Positions 18,191-27,844 are shown, counted from the first letter of the stretch. The stretch is 64,000 nt of DNA from Salegentibacter_A chungangensis (GCF_042678405.1 NZ_JBHTLI010000001.1:930001-994000), one strand, 5' to 3'. Made by a program: numbers and translations. Notes: generated by a model from the letters alone, not told the origin.

Positions 18191-18661
18191 ATGAAAATTG
18201 GAGAGGTCAAGAATAAATTGAAGAAGCTTAAAGAGCTTAAATTTGAGTTGCCTGATGGCAGGTTGGTTCCGGAGCACTTTCACGTGACCGAGGTGGGACT
18301 GGTTTCAAGAAAATTTATCGATTGCGGCGCGAACCTTCGCGAAGAAAAAATGATCAATTTTCAGCTTTTTGCCGCAAGTGATTATGATCACAAACTTCCT
18401 CCCGGGAAATTCCTTTCTATTATTGAAAAGACCGAGGAAATCCTGGAATTTGACGACCTGGAAGTAGAGGTGGAGTACCAGGGAGATACCATTGGAAGAT
18501 ACGGCTTGGAATTGGCCGGGGAGAATTTCCGGTTGGTGAACAAGCACACCGATTGTCTTGCAAAGGATAAATGCGGAATTCCGAAAGAAAAGCCTAAATT
18601 AAAGCTGTCGGAAATGAGAGCAATGCAAAGTTCCTGCGCTCCGGGCTCCGGTTGTTGTTAA
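18191..18661 (+). CDS. DUF6428 family protein, arsenic-operon associated
   Basis: 156 residues. The segments PDGRLVPEHFHVTEVGLV and RKFIDCGANLREE are characteristic of DUF6428, a family often found between arsR and arsC in Bacteroidota. The C-terminus is Cys-rich (SSCAPGSGCC), and with CLAKDKCG offers several thiols that could bind As(III) or metals; this is inference. It is the first gene of the operon with the arsenate reductase (gap 20 bases) and ACR3. Confidence 0.82.
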   Translation: MKIGEVKNKLKKLKELKFELPDGRLVPEHFHVTEVGLVSRKFIDCGANLREEKMINFQLFAASDYDHKLPPGKFLSIIEKTEEILEFDDLEVEVEYQGDTIGRYGLELAGENFRLVNKHTDCLAKDKCGIPKEKPKLKLSEMRAMQSSCAPGSGCC

Positions 18662-18681
18662 TCTAAAAAGCTTTAAGTTTT

Positions 18682-19323
18682 ATGAATGTGCATATTTCGG
18701 TTTTGCCGGAGATCGGTAAACAGATCTTCACTTTGAATACTGGGAATTTAAGCGAAGAACGCAAGAAACTATTGCAGCAGCTAATAGACTATGTACTGGA
18801 ACAGCTTAATAACAATAGACAGGTCCGCCTTAATTTTATCTGCACTCATAACTCCAGGCGTAGTCAGTTCGCTCAGGCCTGGGCAAAAGCACTTGCAGCC
18901 TATTTTGGGATCGAAATTGGTGCTTTTTCCGGAGGGGTAGAAGTGACGGCTTTTAATCCAAATGCAGTTGAGGCTCTGAAAGATTCCGGATTCCTCATAT
19001 TAAAGCAAGGGAAAGAAAATCCGGTCTATGAACTTAAGTTTTCTGAAGAGCTTCCTCCGCTAAAGATGTTTTCCAAAGAATTTGATGACCCTGCCAATCC
19101 TGATAAGGGGTTCGCCGCAGTGATGACCTGTTCTGATGCCGATGAGAATTGCCCGCTTGTGCCGGGTGCCGAAAAAAGGATCCCGCTTTTATATAAAGAC
19201 CCCAAGGCATTTGACGGTACAGCCCGTCAACAGGAGAAATATAAAGAGCGGAGTGTACAGATCGCGGCAGAGATGAAATATGTATTTGAAAAAGTGCAAC
19301 AGCAATTATCAAAAAGATCTTAA
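18682..19323 (+). CDS. arsC: Arsenate reductase, low-molecular-weight phosphatase / thioredoxin-coupled type
   Basis: 213 residues. The catalytic P-loop is CTHNSRRS (near residue 55), the C(X)5R(S) motif of LMW phosphatases and pI258-type ArsC. A second motif, CSDADENC, has two cysteines six residues apart, matching the redox pair that shuttles a disulfide to thioredoxin in Staphylococcus ArsC, and the following PLVPG also fits. It would reduce As(V) to As(III), which the ACR3 pump downstream exports. The roughly 50-residue N-terminal extension is longer than in pI258 ArsC. The gap to ACR3 is 25 bases. Confidence 0.87.
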   Translation: MNVHISVLPEIGKQIFTLNTGNLSEERKKLLQQLIDYVLEQLNNNRQVRLNFICTHNSRRSQFAQAWAKALAAYFGIEIGAFSGGVEVTAFNPNAVEALKDSGFLILKQGKENPVYELKFSEELPPLKMFSKEFDDPANPDKGFAAVMTCSDADENCPLVPGAEKRIPLLYKDPKAFDGTARQQEKYKERSVQIAAEMKYVFEKVQQQLSKRS

Positions 19324-19348
19324 ACCAATCTTCCTGAAACTCTAATTT

Positions 19349-20395
19349 ATGGCTTCCAAAAAACTAAGTTTTCTCGATTCTTATCTTACCCTTTGGATAT
19401 TCCTTGCAATGGCAATAGGGGTTTCCCTTGGGTATTTCTTCCCGGCAGTATCAACTTCTATCCAGTCTTTCAGCAGTGGCTCCACCAACTGGCCAATTGC
19501 GGTTGGCCTCATCTTAATGATGTACCCGCCCTTGGCTAAAGTGAAATACAGCCTTTTGCCAAAGGTCTTTAAGAATATCAGAATCCTGTCGATATCTCTT
19601 CTTTTAAACTGGATTATCGGGCCAATTCTGATGTTCCTTTTGGCTATAATATTTCTACAGGATTACCCCGAATATATGGTTGGTCTTATTTTGATAGGTC
19701 TCGCCAGATGTATCGCTATGGTGCTCGTTTGGAACGATCTGGCTGAAGGCAGTAGTGAGTATGGAGCCGGTCTTGTAGCTCTTAACAGCATATTTCAGGT
19801 ATTTGCCTATAGCTTTTATGCCTGGATATTTATTACCTGGCTTCCACCCTTACTGGGATTTGACGGGGCTATCGTGAATATTTCGATCGCTACCATAGCT
19901 GAAAGTGTTGCTGTTTATCTCGGAATTCCTTTCCTGATGGGAGTTTTAAGCAGGCTTATCCTGGTGAGATTGAAGGGGGAAAACTGGTATCAGAATAAGT
20001 TTATTCCGAAGATATCTCCAATTACATTAATCGCCCTCCTCGCTACTATTGTTCTGATGTTTTCACTTAAAGGAGAGTTGATAGTGGGGTTACCTCAGGA
20101 TGTGCTGATTATTGCAATACCCCTTTTACTGTATTTTTCGATTATGTTCATAATCGGCTTTTTTGTGAGCAAGGCTATGGGCGCCGCTTATGATAAGAAT
20201 GCGGCGATCACCTTCACTGCTGCCGGGAATAATTTTGAACTGGCAATAGCGGTGGCTATTGCGGTTTTTGGTCTGAATTCAGGCCAGGCTTTTGCAGGGG
20301 TAATAGGGCCGCTTGTAGAAGTTCCGGCGCTCATTTTACTCGTGCGGCTTTCCTTCTGGCTTAAAAGAAGATATTATGGAGCAGCGGTAAGCTAG
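19349..20395 (+). CDS. ACR3-family arsenite efflux transporter
   Basis: 348 residues with about ten hydrophobic helices, the standard ACR3 layout. The conserved ARCIAMVLVWND segment contains the essential Cys of helix 4, and the later GNNFELAIAVAIAVFG segment has the conserved Asn-Glu pair of helix 9. It exports arsenite across the inner membrane. It is the last gene of the DUF6428-arsC-acr3 operon; no arsR is present in the surrounding 2 kb. Confidence 0.94.
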   Translation: MASKKLSFLDSYLTLWIFLAMAIGVSLGYFFPAVSTSIQSFSSGSTNWPIAVGLILMMYPPLAKVKYSLLPKVFKNIRILSISLLLNWIIGPILMFLLAIIFLQDYPEYMVGLILIGLARCIAMVLVWNDLAEGSSEYGAGLVALNSIFQVFAYSFYAWIFITWLPPLLGFDGAIVNISIATIAESVAVYLGIPFLMGVLSRLILVRLKGENWYQNKFIPKISPITLIALLATIVLMFSLKGELIVGLPQDVLIIAIPLLLYFSIMFIIGFFVSKAMGAAYDKNAAITFTAAGNNFELAIAVAIAVFGLNSGQAFAGVIGPLVEVPALILLVRLSFWLKRRYYGAAVS

Positions 20396-20425
20396 CAAAA
20401 AGGCCCCGATTTCCTCAGGGCCTGT
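20396..20425 (-). terminator. Terminator of the cytochrome c gene (also usable by ACR3)
   Basis: AGGCCC (20401-20406) pairs with GGGCCT (20418-20423). On the minus strand the stem is followed by a T run (20397-20401), just after the cytochrome stop at 20430. Confidence 0.8.
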
Positions 20426-20429
20426 TCCT

Positions 20430-21089
20430 TTATTTGTTTACGTAAAGACTATCCATCTGGTTTGGCGGAATAGGGGCAGGTACGGCATTGTCTATAGGTT
20501 TTGTGCTTTGCAGGTAATGGTACATTGCCTTCAGGTCTTCTTCGGTAAGGTTGGCGAAATTCTGCCAGGGCATAGGTGGAAGAATATCCCTTCCGTTTTC
20601 CATTCCCTTGAACTTCCCTTTTGTCATAGCTGTCTTGAACTGGTCGAAACTCCAGTTTCCGATTCCTGTTTCGTGTGAGGTTAAATTAGCAGCAAAGGAA
20701 ACTCCCCAAGGGCCCACCGCTGCCGTAAGTTCAGAGTTCATTAACATCCAGCCATTTTTAATGCTGTTTTGGTCGATTTCCGGGAGGTCTGTTCCCTGGC
20801 GGTACCCCGATAATTTTAACCCTGCATCTTCTTCCATAGGTTTGCCTCCAACTTTTTTTGGAGAATGGCAATCTGCGCAACCAATACTGGTAACCAGGTA
20901 TTCCCCGCGTTTAATAAGATCTTTCTGGCTCATTTCATTCTTTCCAGGTTTTTTCACTTCCTCATATTCCTTTGCTTTTTCCTTACAACCGGGAAGTGCA
21001 ACAAATAAAGAGAGAACAAAGAGCAGCGAGAAGGTTTTTTTAAAAGGCAGGCGGGACCCTGCCGACGGTGGTGAATTGTAGTTTTTCAT
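20430..21089 (-). CDS. c-type cytochrome lipoprotein
   Basis: 219 residues. A lipoprotein-like signal has a hydrophobic stretch LLFVLSLFVALPGC with the Cys as lipidation site. A single heme-binding CADCH motif (near residue 70-75) follows, and a Met in the C-terminal half (for example in PPMPWQNF) can serve as the sixth iron ligand. The NLTEEDLKAMYHYLQS ending is typical of cytochrome c domains of dehydrogenase subunits. It would act in periplasmic electron transfer; its partner is not encoded next to it. Confidence 0.85.
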   Translation of the reverse strand: MKNYNSPPSAGSRLPFKKTFSLLFVLSLFVALPGCKEKAKEYEEVKKPGKNEMSQKDLIKRGEYLVTSIGCADCHSPKKVGGKPMEEDAGLKLSGYRQGTDLPEIDQNSIKNGWMLMNSELTAAVGPWGVSFAANLTSHETGIGNWSFDQFKTAMTKGKFKGMENGRDILPPMPWQNFANLTEEDLKAMYHYLQSTKPIDNAVPAPIPPNQMDSLYVNK

Positions 21090-21189
21090 TTCAGCTGTTT
21101 TTTAGTTGGTTTATGATGTAAATTACACAAAATCAGTATAATAAAACATCTCGCCTTCGGAAAAAAACAAGTAATTTTCATTTTCAGGC

Positions 21190-22026
21190 TTAATCGGAGA
21201 CATTCATATTGATGCTTAATACCGGAAGGTTAAAATGATTCATAATATTCTCGGTAATACCTGGCGTGAACAGGCCGGCAATCCCTGAGTACCCGTGAGT
21301 GATACAGGCAATAATATCCGGTTGGGCCTTATTCAGGTAGATAGCGACTCCACGGGAAACATTATTGGCATTTATCACATTTCTTCCAAAACTGGCTTCA
21401 GGGTGATGATTTATAAACTGATCGATCAGGTAATCAATATCATCACTTTCTCTGAAATTATAAGGCAGGTTTACATAAAGCAACTGGATGTCGAGTTCAA
21501 GTTTTTTAGCTATTTCGATTAATTTTCCAAAGGCAGAGAGGGATTTTTGACTGAAATCTGATGCAATGACGATTTTTTTTGGTACTTCAGATTTATCGTC
21601 GGTCTTTACCGCAAGTACGGGCACAGGGCTGGTTTTGATAAGCCTCTGGGTATTGGAGCCTATGAGTTTCTGAAAGCCGTGTACCCCGTGAGTGCCCATA
21701 ATCACCAGATCATAATTGTCCTTTTTTATAAAAGATTGAATGTTATCCAGCCCGCGGTTATAAATAAGGTTGGAGCTTGCTTCCACCCCGGTTTTTTCTG
21801 CCTGCCTTTCCAGTTTTAGAAGACTGTCCTTTACCTCTCCAATGGCGGCCTTTGTTTCGGGGTAAAGGTTTTCCTTCTCAAGAGGGAGCTTATCCCAATC
21901 TACAGGGGTAGGCACCAGGTGAAGAAAAGTGACCTGGGATTTAAGTTTTTTGGCCAGTTCCAGTCCGTAGTTTGTTGCGTGCCGGGCACACTGGGAAAAG
22001 TCGGTGGGGATAAGTATATTTTTCAT
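21190..22026 (-). CDS. Universal stress protein with two tandem Usp domains
   Basis: 278 residues. The first domain (about 1-145) ends with the nucleotide-binding signature VIMGTHGVHGFQKLIGSNTQRLI (the G-x2-G-x9-G(S/T) loop). The second (about 150-278) is degenerate: its loop reads ITHGYSGIAGLFTPGITENIM, lacking the standard GS pattern. UspA proteins are cytosolic stress-response ATP binders or dimerisation modules. It is a single gene divergent from the SPOUT methylase gene. Confidence 0.9.
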   Translation of the reverse strand: MKNILIPTDFSQCARHATNYGLELAKKLKSQVTFLHLVPTPVDWDKLPLEKENLYPETKAAIGEVKDSLLKLERQAEKTGVEASSNLIYNRGLDNIQSFIKKDNYDLVIMGTHGVHGFQKLIGSNTQRLIKTSPVPVLAVKTDDKSEVPKKIVIASDFSQKSLSAFGKLIEIAKKLELDIQLLYVNLPYNFRESDDIDYLIDQFINHHPEASFGRNVINANNVSRGVAIYLNKAQPDIIACITHGYSGIAGLFTPGITENIMNHFNLPVLSINMNVSD

Positions 22027-22106
22027 AACTCAGGCATTTTCATAAAGTTATATTCCGCTTTTCAATTTTTAAATGATTAATATCAGTCTTAGGCTTTGGG
22101 GACTTC

Positions 22107-22134
22107 TTGATTTCTTCAAAAACCCTTAATTTTG
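22107..22134 (+). promoter_or_regulatory. Promoter of the SPOUT methylase gene
   Basis: TTG at 22107-22109, 17 bases, then TAATTTTG (22127-22134), exact -7 consensus. The ATG at 22141 begins 7 bases after the box, so the mRNA would be leaderless or nearly so. Confidence 0.65.
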
Positions 22135-22140
22135 ATACTT

Positions 22141-22596
22141 ATGAAAGTGAATAATCTGGAGCAGGGTTTTTTCGGAATTGGTATTCAAAACGGGAAGACT
22201 CCTGAGAATTTAGGAGTGTTGTGGCGTTCAGCCCAGAATATGGGGGCGAGTTTTATTTTCACCATAGGGAACCGCTATGCAAAGCAGGCTTGTGATACCC
22301 ATAAAGCAGTGGGGGCAATGCCCTATTTTCATTATGAATCTTTTGAAGATTTCTATGCCCATTTGCCTAAAGGCGCAATGCTGGTAGGAGTAGAGCTCAC
22401 CGAAGAAGCCGAACCTCTGGAGACTTTCAGGCATCCCAGGAGGTGTGTATATCTTCTTGGTGCCGAAGATCACGGGCTTTCAAAGAAAGCAATCCAAAAG
22501 GCACATTACCTTGTAAAGTTCAGGTCTACTCTTAGCCTGAATGTTTCGGTAGCAGGAAGCATCATTATGTATGACAGGGGGCTGAACAAGAAATAG
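22141..22596 (+). CDS. SpoU/TrmH-type RNA methyltransferase
   Basis: 151 residues, a compact SPOUT domain. Motif 1 is PENLGVLWRSAQNMGA, motif 2 LLGAEDHGLS and motif 3 LSLNVSVAGSIIMYD; together they form the deep knot that binds S-adenosylmethionine. Size resembles TrmL-like tRNA ribose methylases, but the target nucleotide cannot be told. The ATG at 22141 is preferred over the TTG nine bases upstream, because that TTG overlaps the -7 promoter box. Confidence 0.88.
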   Translation: MKVNNLEQGFFGIGIQNGKTPENLGVLWRSAQNMGASFIFTIGNRYAKQACDTHKAVGAMPYFHYESFEDFYAHLPKGAMLVGVELTEEAEPLETFRHPRRCVYLLGAEDHGLSKKAIQKAHYLVKFRSTLSLNVSVAGSIIMYDRGLNKK

Positions 22597-22677
22597 TATT
22601 TTTTAATCTCTCATTTATAGACTACTGCAGGTTTCGGCATCTTTCGTTACATTAGCAGGAGATTAAAATTAAGCAGG

Positions 22678-24624
22678 ATGAGATACGTAATTAAAAGTGT
22701 GCTTGCATTGGCCATAACCGGGCTTTTTACTTCAGGGGTGCAGGCACAGAAAGTGCAGGAAAACAATCAGGAAGATTTCAGTGAATTTATGGACCGCAGC
22801 GGGAATCGTTTTCGTACGGCTTCAGGAAATCCCGGTGCCGAATACTGGCAGAACGAAACCGATTATAAGATCGAGGTGACCTTGAATGATGAGGATCACA
22901 CGATTTCAGGCCATCTGGAACTCACTTATACCAATAACTCTCCTGAAGAGCTGGATTTCATCTGGATGCATCTCGAGCAGAACCGTTTTACTGAAAATTC
23001 CCGCGGAACCCTTACCACTCCCATCGGGGGGAATCGCTATAACGGGGATGTAGACGGGGGCTATGAGATCACTAATCTTAGGGCAAAGACGAACCGAAGC
23101 ACTTCTTCCAAACACCTGATTACCGATACTCGGATGCAGGTTTTCTTCGATAGGCCTATCCCGGCCAATGGAGGGGAAGCCACGGTTTCTATGAATTTTA
23201 AGTATAAGGTGCCTGTGAAAGGGATGGACCGAATGGGGCGTTTAAAGGTGAAGGACGGTACGATATACGCAATGGCGCAGTGGTTTCCAAGAGCAGCTGT
23301 CTTTGACGATGTAGACGGCTGGAATGTGGAGCCTTACCTTGGTGCCGGGGAGTTTTACCTGGATTACGGTGACTACGATTATAAGGTTACCGCGCCTTAT
23401 GACCATATTGTAGTAGGCTCTGGGGAACTTCAGAATCCGCGGCAGGTGCTTTCAGAGAAGATGCAGGAGAGAATGGAGATGGCAGAAAAAAGCGATACCG
23501 CCGTTTTTATCATTAAACCTGATGAAATAAATGATGCTTCGGTTAAGGCGAAGCAGAACGGGACCCTTACCTGGCATTTCAAGATGGAAAATACCAGAGA
23601 TGTGGCATTTTCATCTTCCGAAGCTTTTATCTGGGATGCGGCAAAGATCGATCTTCCCGGCGGTGATAAGGCGATAGCACAATCGGCCTACCCGAGGGAG
23701 AGTGCCGGGCAGGAAGCCTGGGGCCGCTCCACAGAATATACGAAAGCCTCTGTTGAACATTATTCTGAAAAGTGGTTTAAATATCCATATCCGGCAGCGG
23801 TGAACGTTGCCGCTTCTATAGGCGGAATGGAATATCCGGGGCTTAGTTTTTGTGACTGGAGAGACCAGGGAGAGGACCTTTGGGGGGTTACAGACCACGA
23901 ATTTGGCCACAACTGGTTCCCGATGATCGTTGGGACCAATGAAAGACGCTATGCTTGGATGGATGAAGGCTTTGATACCTTTATCAATCATTACAGTACG
24001 CTTGCCTTTAATAATGGAGAGTATCCTTCAAGCCTGGACCAGACAAGGAAATATAACAACTGGTTCACAAGCCCGGAACGAGAAGGGATCGATACTTATC
24101 CTGATGTCACCAATCTTGACAATCTTGGGATGACGGCTTACTACAAGCCGGCGATCGGTTTGTTATTGCTCAGGGAATATATTCTTGGGGAAGAGCGTTT
24201 CGATAATGCTTTCCGTAGCTATATTGAGACCTGGGCCTATAAGCATCCGCAACCGGCAGATTTCTTTAACCATATGGAAAATGTTGGGGGAGAGAATCTT
24301 TCCTGGTTCTGGAAAGGCTGGTTTTACGGAACCGGTAATATAGACCTTGCGCTTGCCGATGTTATCGAAAATGAGAAAGGTTATGTGATCAAGCTTTCAA
24401 ACGATGGGGATATGCCAATGCCCGTGGAGATGAAGATCACTTATGAAGACGGCAGTTCCGAAGAATTAAGGCTGCCGGTCGAGATCTGGCAGCGGGGAGA
24501 TACCTGGAGGCATTTACTTGAGACCGGTAAAAAAATCAAAAAGATCCAGCTTGATCCTAAAAAGATCCTGCCCGACGTGAATTTTAGTAATGATACCTGG
24601 CCTTCTACCCTTTACAAGAAATAG
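22678..24624 (+). CDS. M1-family zinc metallopeptidase, secreted
   Basis: 648 residues with a signal peptide ending near VQAQ (residue 24). The zinc site is HEFGH (about residue 407-411) with the third ligand Glu in YAWMDEGFDTF 18 residues after the second His, the gluzincin pattern of M1 aminopeptidases. The GMEN motif of the family appears as IGGMEYPG, so the usual Asn is Tyr. The N-terminal beta-sandwich (residues 50-300) is also of M1 type. It is probably periplasmic or surface located and trims peptides. It is a single gene, followed by a terminator. Confidence 0.9.
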   Translation: MRYVIKSVLALAITGLFTSGVQAQKVQENNQEDFSEFMDRSGNRFRTASGNPGAEYWQNETDYKIEVTLNDEDHTISGHLELTYTNNSPEELDFIWMHLEQNRFTENSRGTLTTPIGGNRYNGDVDGGYEITNLRAKTNRSTSSKHLITDTRMQVFFDRPIPANGGEATVSMNFKYKVPVKGMDRMGRLKVKDGTIYAMAQWFPRAAVFDDVDGWNVEPYLGAGEFYLDYGDYDYKVTAPYDHIVVGSGELQNPRQVLSEKMQERMEMAEKSDTAVFIIKPDEINDASVKAKQNGTLTWHFKMENTRDVAFSSSEAFIWDAAKIDLPGGDKAIAQSAYPRESAGQEAWGRSTEYTKASVEHYSEKWFKYPYPAAVNVAASIGGMEYPGLSFCDWRDQGEDLWGVTDHEFGHNWFPMIVGTNERRYAWMDEGFDTFINHYSTLAFNNGEYPSSLDQTRKYNNWFTSPEREGIDTYPDVTNLDNLGMTAYYKPAIGLLLLREYILGEERFDNAFRSYIETWAYKHPQPADFFNHMENVGGENLSWFWKGWFYGTGNIDLALADVIENEKGYVIKLSNDGDMPMPVEMKITYEDGSSEELRLPVEIWQRGDTWRHLLETGKKIKKIQLDPKKILPDVNFSNDTWPSTLYKK

Positions 24625-24650
24625 AGTAAAAACATTTTGTTTTTAATAAT

Positions 24651-24684
24651 TAAAGGCTGCCTGTGAAATTCCGGGCAGCCTTTT
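24651..24684. terminator. Terminator after the M1 peptidase gene
   Basis: AAAGGCTGCC (24652-24661) pairs perfectly with GGCAGCCTTT (24674-24683), followed by a short T run. Confidence 0.85.
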
Positions 24685-24756
24685 ATAGTTATTTCAGAAA
24701 CCGGAAAGTAACGAATCCAGCTCTGGTTCGTCTTATTTGTAAATAGCCTTTCTATT

Positions 24757-26268
24757 ATGCATAAAATAATTTGTCTGCTTATATTTCTTTTCGTTTCCAA
24801 ATTCGGCCTTTTTGCTCAGGAGATCTCTGCCACTGTGCTGGATGCTGAATCAAAAAAGCCAATTCCCTTTGCCACGGTCCAGTATGCTTCAAATAAAGGT
24901 GTGATCACCAACGATGAAGGGCGATTCAGTATACTTTCAAAGGAAAACGACAGCATCAGTATTTCCTGCCTGGGTTACGAGTCGCAGACTCTAGTGGTAA
25001 AGAAAATTAAAAATGACAGTATCTATCTTAAAAGTTCCAGCATTCAGCTTGATGATGTTTTTCTTTCCAATAAGAACCTGACCGGGGAAGAGATTATAGA
25101 GAAGGTACTCACGCGGGTAGATGAAAATTACAATTTCAGTTTAACCCATAAGAAATTCTTTCTTCGAAACTCTTTCTTCAATTTCGTGAACCGTTTTGAG
25201 ATGGAAGTAGAGGAGAGTACGATGCCGGAACTGGACCAGGAATTTATGAATGAGCTGAAAAGTAAGATGCCGAAATATATGGATAGTTATGATGAATATC
25301 TCGGGAACTTCTACGGCAACTATGAAACTCAGAAAGTACAGCTTCTTAAGGCGGCCAGACTTGATAACCCGGTAAATGAGGAATCTTTGCAGGCAATGAA
25401 TCAGCGGGTAGAAAAGATCTTACAGGAAAAAGTGGGAGAAGGCACATACCTGAAGGTGAAATCGGGCATTATTGGCGTAAAGATGGATTCTGAGGAATTG
25501 AATAAGGAAATTGAAGAGGGGCATCAAGCCGAGAAAATAAAGGAAATGACCCCGGAAGAAAAGTCAAAGACCGAAAAGGAAAAACGTATAAAAACCCAGG
25601 ACAGGGCAAGAGACCTGGTGAATGGGCGTTTTTCTAAAATGTTCTGGATGGAAGATCAGGAACTTGATATTTTTGAAAAGTCTGGGAAATATGAGTTTGC
25701 AGTAGAGGGCTTTGCCCAGTTGGATAATTCGATAGTATATATAGTAAGCTTTCAGCCAAAAAGAAAAGCCGATTACAAGGGGCTTATTTATGTGAATACC
25801 GTGGATTTTGGGGTGCACAGGCTCGATTTCGGGAACCTGAGGCCACTTAAGAAGTTCAGTCTTTTCGGCGTGAGCACCATAGATGATATACATCGCGGGA
25901 AAATGATCTTTAGCCGGGATAAAAGCGGAAAATACGATCTTAAATATTTTGAAGAGGAAAAAGGAAGTACCGTGGGGGTAGACCGCCCGCTTACTTTCCT
26001 GGTGAAAGAAGGTAAATTTCTCTTTAAAAAGAAACTTGAGGAGCTGGACCTCGAGATGAACGTTAATATTAGCAGTATCAACAAGACACAAATGGTGATC
26101 TATGAAAGTTCCATTTTGGAAAGGGAAAAGTTCGAAAGTCTTAAGCCTTCACCCGAATTTGAATATGAAGTGTTTAAAAAATACAATCCCGATTTTTGGG
26201 CTGGGAATAATATTATAGAGCCAAATGCGGCGATCAGGTCCTTTACCTCTATGGAAGCAGGGAAATAA
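24757..26268 (+). CDS. Secreted protein with carboxypeptidase-regulatory-like domain
   Basis: 503 residues. A signal peptide ends near LFAQ (residue 22). Residues 23-100 form a carboxypeptidase D regulatory-like beta sandwich (VLDAESKKPIPFATVQY...GVITNDEGRFSI), the plug-adjacent domain common in Bacteroidota. The remaining 400 residues are unlike TonB receptors: they contain a charged helical insert (about 230-290) and beta-rich parts. Function is unknown; an outer-membrane or periplasmic location is expected. It converges on the SulP gene across a strong terminator. Confidence 0.8.
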   Translation: MHKIICLLIFLFVSKFGLFAQEISATVLDAESKKPIPFATVQYASNKGVITNDEGRFSILSKENDSISISCLGYESQTLVVKKIKNDSIYLKSSSIQLDDVFLSNKNLTGEEIIEKVLTRVDENYNFSLTHKKFFLRNSFFNFVNRFEMEVEESTMPELDQEFMNELKSKMPKYMDSYDEYLGNFYGNYETQKVQLLKAARLDNPVNEESLQAMNQRVEKILQEKVGEGTYLKVKSGIIGVKMDSEELNKEIEEGHQAEKIKEMTPEEKSKTEKEKRIKTQDRARDLVNGRFSKMFWMEDQELDIFEKSGKYEFAVEGFAQLDNSIVYIVSFQPKRKADYKGLIYVNTVDFGVHRLDFGNLRPLKKFSLFGVSTIDDIHRGKMIFSRDKSGKYDLKYFEEEKGSTVGVDRPLTFLVKEGKFLFKKKLEELDLEMNVNISSINKTQMVIYESSILEREKFESLKPSPEFEYEVFKKYNPDFWAGNNIIEPNAAIRSFTSMEAGK

Positions 26269-26300
26269 AAAAAGCGGTTCGAAACTCGAACCGCTTTTTT
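26269..26300. terminator. Bidirectional terminator between convergent genes
   Basis: A perfect 12-pair stem, AAAGCGGTTCGA (26271-26282) and TCGAACCGCTTT (26286-26297), closes a three-base loop. A run flanks one side and T run the other, so both strands read out as terminators. Confidence 0.96.
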
Positions 26301-26302
26301 TA

Positions 26303-27844
26303 TTAGACTTTATCTACAGCAACCTTATAGGTAGGATCTTCCAGAATGTTCACATCGATGATCGCATCAGCGTCACTCAGTAACTTTCGGCAATCCTGGC
26401 TAAGGTGTCTCAGATGAAGCTTTTTGCCTTGTTTATGGTACCGTTCGGTAAGTTTGTTTACCGCTTCAATTCCGGACATATCTACAATCCGGCTTTCTGA
26501 GAAATCGATTACTACTTCTTCAGGATCGTTCAATACATCAAATTTATCATTAAAAGCCTGTACAGAACCGAAGAAAAGCGGACCATACATTTCGTAATGT
26601 TTCACTCCATTGTCATCGGTGCGTTTTCTGGCCCTTATGCGCTTGGCGTTATCCCAGGCAAATACAAGGGCAGAGATGATCACTCCAATTAATACCGCAA
26701 GGGCAAGGTTGTGGAGTAAGATGGTCACGAGCGTTACAAGGACCATTACCAGCACATCAGATTTAGGCATTTTATTCAGGGTTTTCAGACTGGCCCATTC
26801 AAAAGTTCCTACGGCAACCATAATCATTACCCCGGTAAGGGCGGCCATTGGTAATTTTTCGATGAGATCGGCTCCAAACATTATAAAAACAAGCAGCATT
26901 ATGGAAGCTACAATTCCGGAAAGCCTTGCTCTTGCCCCGGAAGAAACGTTGATAAGGCTTTGCCCTAGCATAGCACAACCACCCATTCCTGAAAATACTC
27001 CTGAAAGCATATTGGCAGTTCCCTGTGCTACACATTCTTTGTTTCCACTTCCACGGGTTTCTGTGATCTCATCAACTATATTCAGGGTCAGAAGACTTTC
27101 TATAAGACCAACTCCGGCCATAATTGCCGCATAAGGGAAAATAAGGGCAAGGGTTTCGAAAGTGAAAGGAACCATTGGGATATGAAATGGAGGGAAACCG
27201 CCATTAATAGAAGCCATATCACCCACACTTTTGGTGTCTATCCCAAAACCTATAACAATGGCAAAAACCACCAGGATTGCGGCAAGTGACGCGGGGAAGA
27301 CTTTGGTGATCTTAGGCAGCCCCCAGATAATGGCTATTGCAATTCCTACCAGGCCAAGGAAGGTGTACATTGGGCTTCCTGTCATCCATACCATTTCTCC
27401 TGCGGCATTCACAGTTTTGAACTGATCCAGTTGAGACATAAATATGATGATGGCAAGTCCGTTCACAAATCCGAAGATCACGGAATGTGGTACCAGCCTT
27501 ATCAATTTCCCGAGTCTGAAAACTCCGGCAAGCACCTGTAAAATTCCGGCAAGGACCACGGTGGCGAAAATATATTCCGGACCGTGAGAAATGGAAAGTC
27601 CTACGATAACTACCGCTACAGCACCTGTGGCTCCCGAGATCATTCCAGGGCGGCCTCCAAGAATAGAGGTGATTAATCCCATAACAAAAGCAGCGTAAAG
27701 TCCTGTTAAGGGAGAAAGGTTAGCGATCATCGCAAAGGCCACGGCTTCCGGGATCAGGGCCAGGGCAACCGTTAATCCGGCTAGGATTTCGGTTTTGTAA
27801 TTTACTTTTTGCGAAAAATCAAAAAGGTTGAAAATCTTTTTCAT
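26303..27844 (-). CDS. SulP-family inorganic anion transporter with STAS domain
   Basis: 513 residues. About ten to twelve membrane helices cover residues 18-410, starting with the conserved AGLTVALALIPEAVAFAMIA segment of SulP proteins. A cytoplasmic STAS domain occupies roughly residues 425-510 and contains VVIDFSESRIVDMSGIEA. The family carries sulfate, bicarbonate or other anions, often with sodium or protons; the ion cannot be told here. A long leader of about 125 bases is predicted from the -7 box at 27976. Confidence 0.93.
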   Translation of the reverse strand: MKKIFNLFDFSQKVNYKTEILAGLTVALALIPEAVAFAMIANLSPLTGLYAAFVMGLITSILGGRPGMISGATGAVAVVIVGLSISHGPEYIFATVVLAGILQVLAGVFRLGKLIRLVPHSVIFGFVNGLAIIIFMSQLDQFKTVNAAGEMVWMTGSPMYTFLGLVGIAIAIIWGLPKITKVFPASLAAILVVFAIVIGFGIDTKSVGDMASINGGFPPFHIPMVPFTFETLALIFPYAAIMAGVGLIESLLTLNIVDEITETRGSGNKECVAQGTANMLSGVFSGMGGCAMLGQSLINVSSGARARLSGIVASIMLLVFIMFGADLIEKLPMAALTGVMIMVAVGTFEWASLKTLNKMPKSDVLVMVLVTLVTILLHNLALAVLIGVIISALVFAWDNAKRIRARKRTDDNGVKHYEMYGPLFFGSVQAFNDKFDVLNDPEEVVIDFSESRIVDMSGIEAVNKLTERYHKQGKKLHLRHLSQDCRKLLSDADAIIDVNILEDPTYKVAVDKV

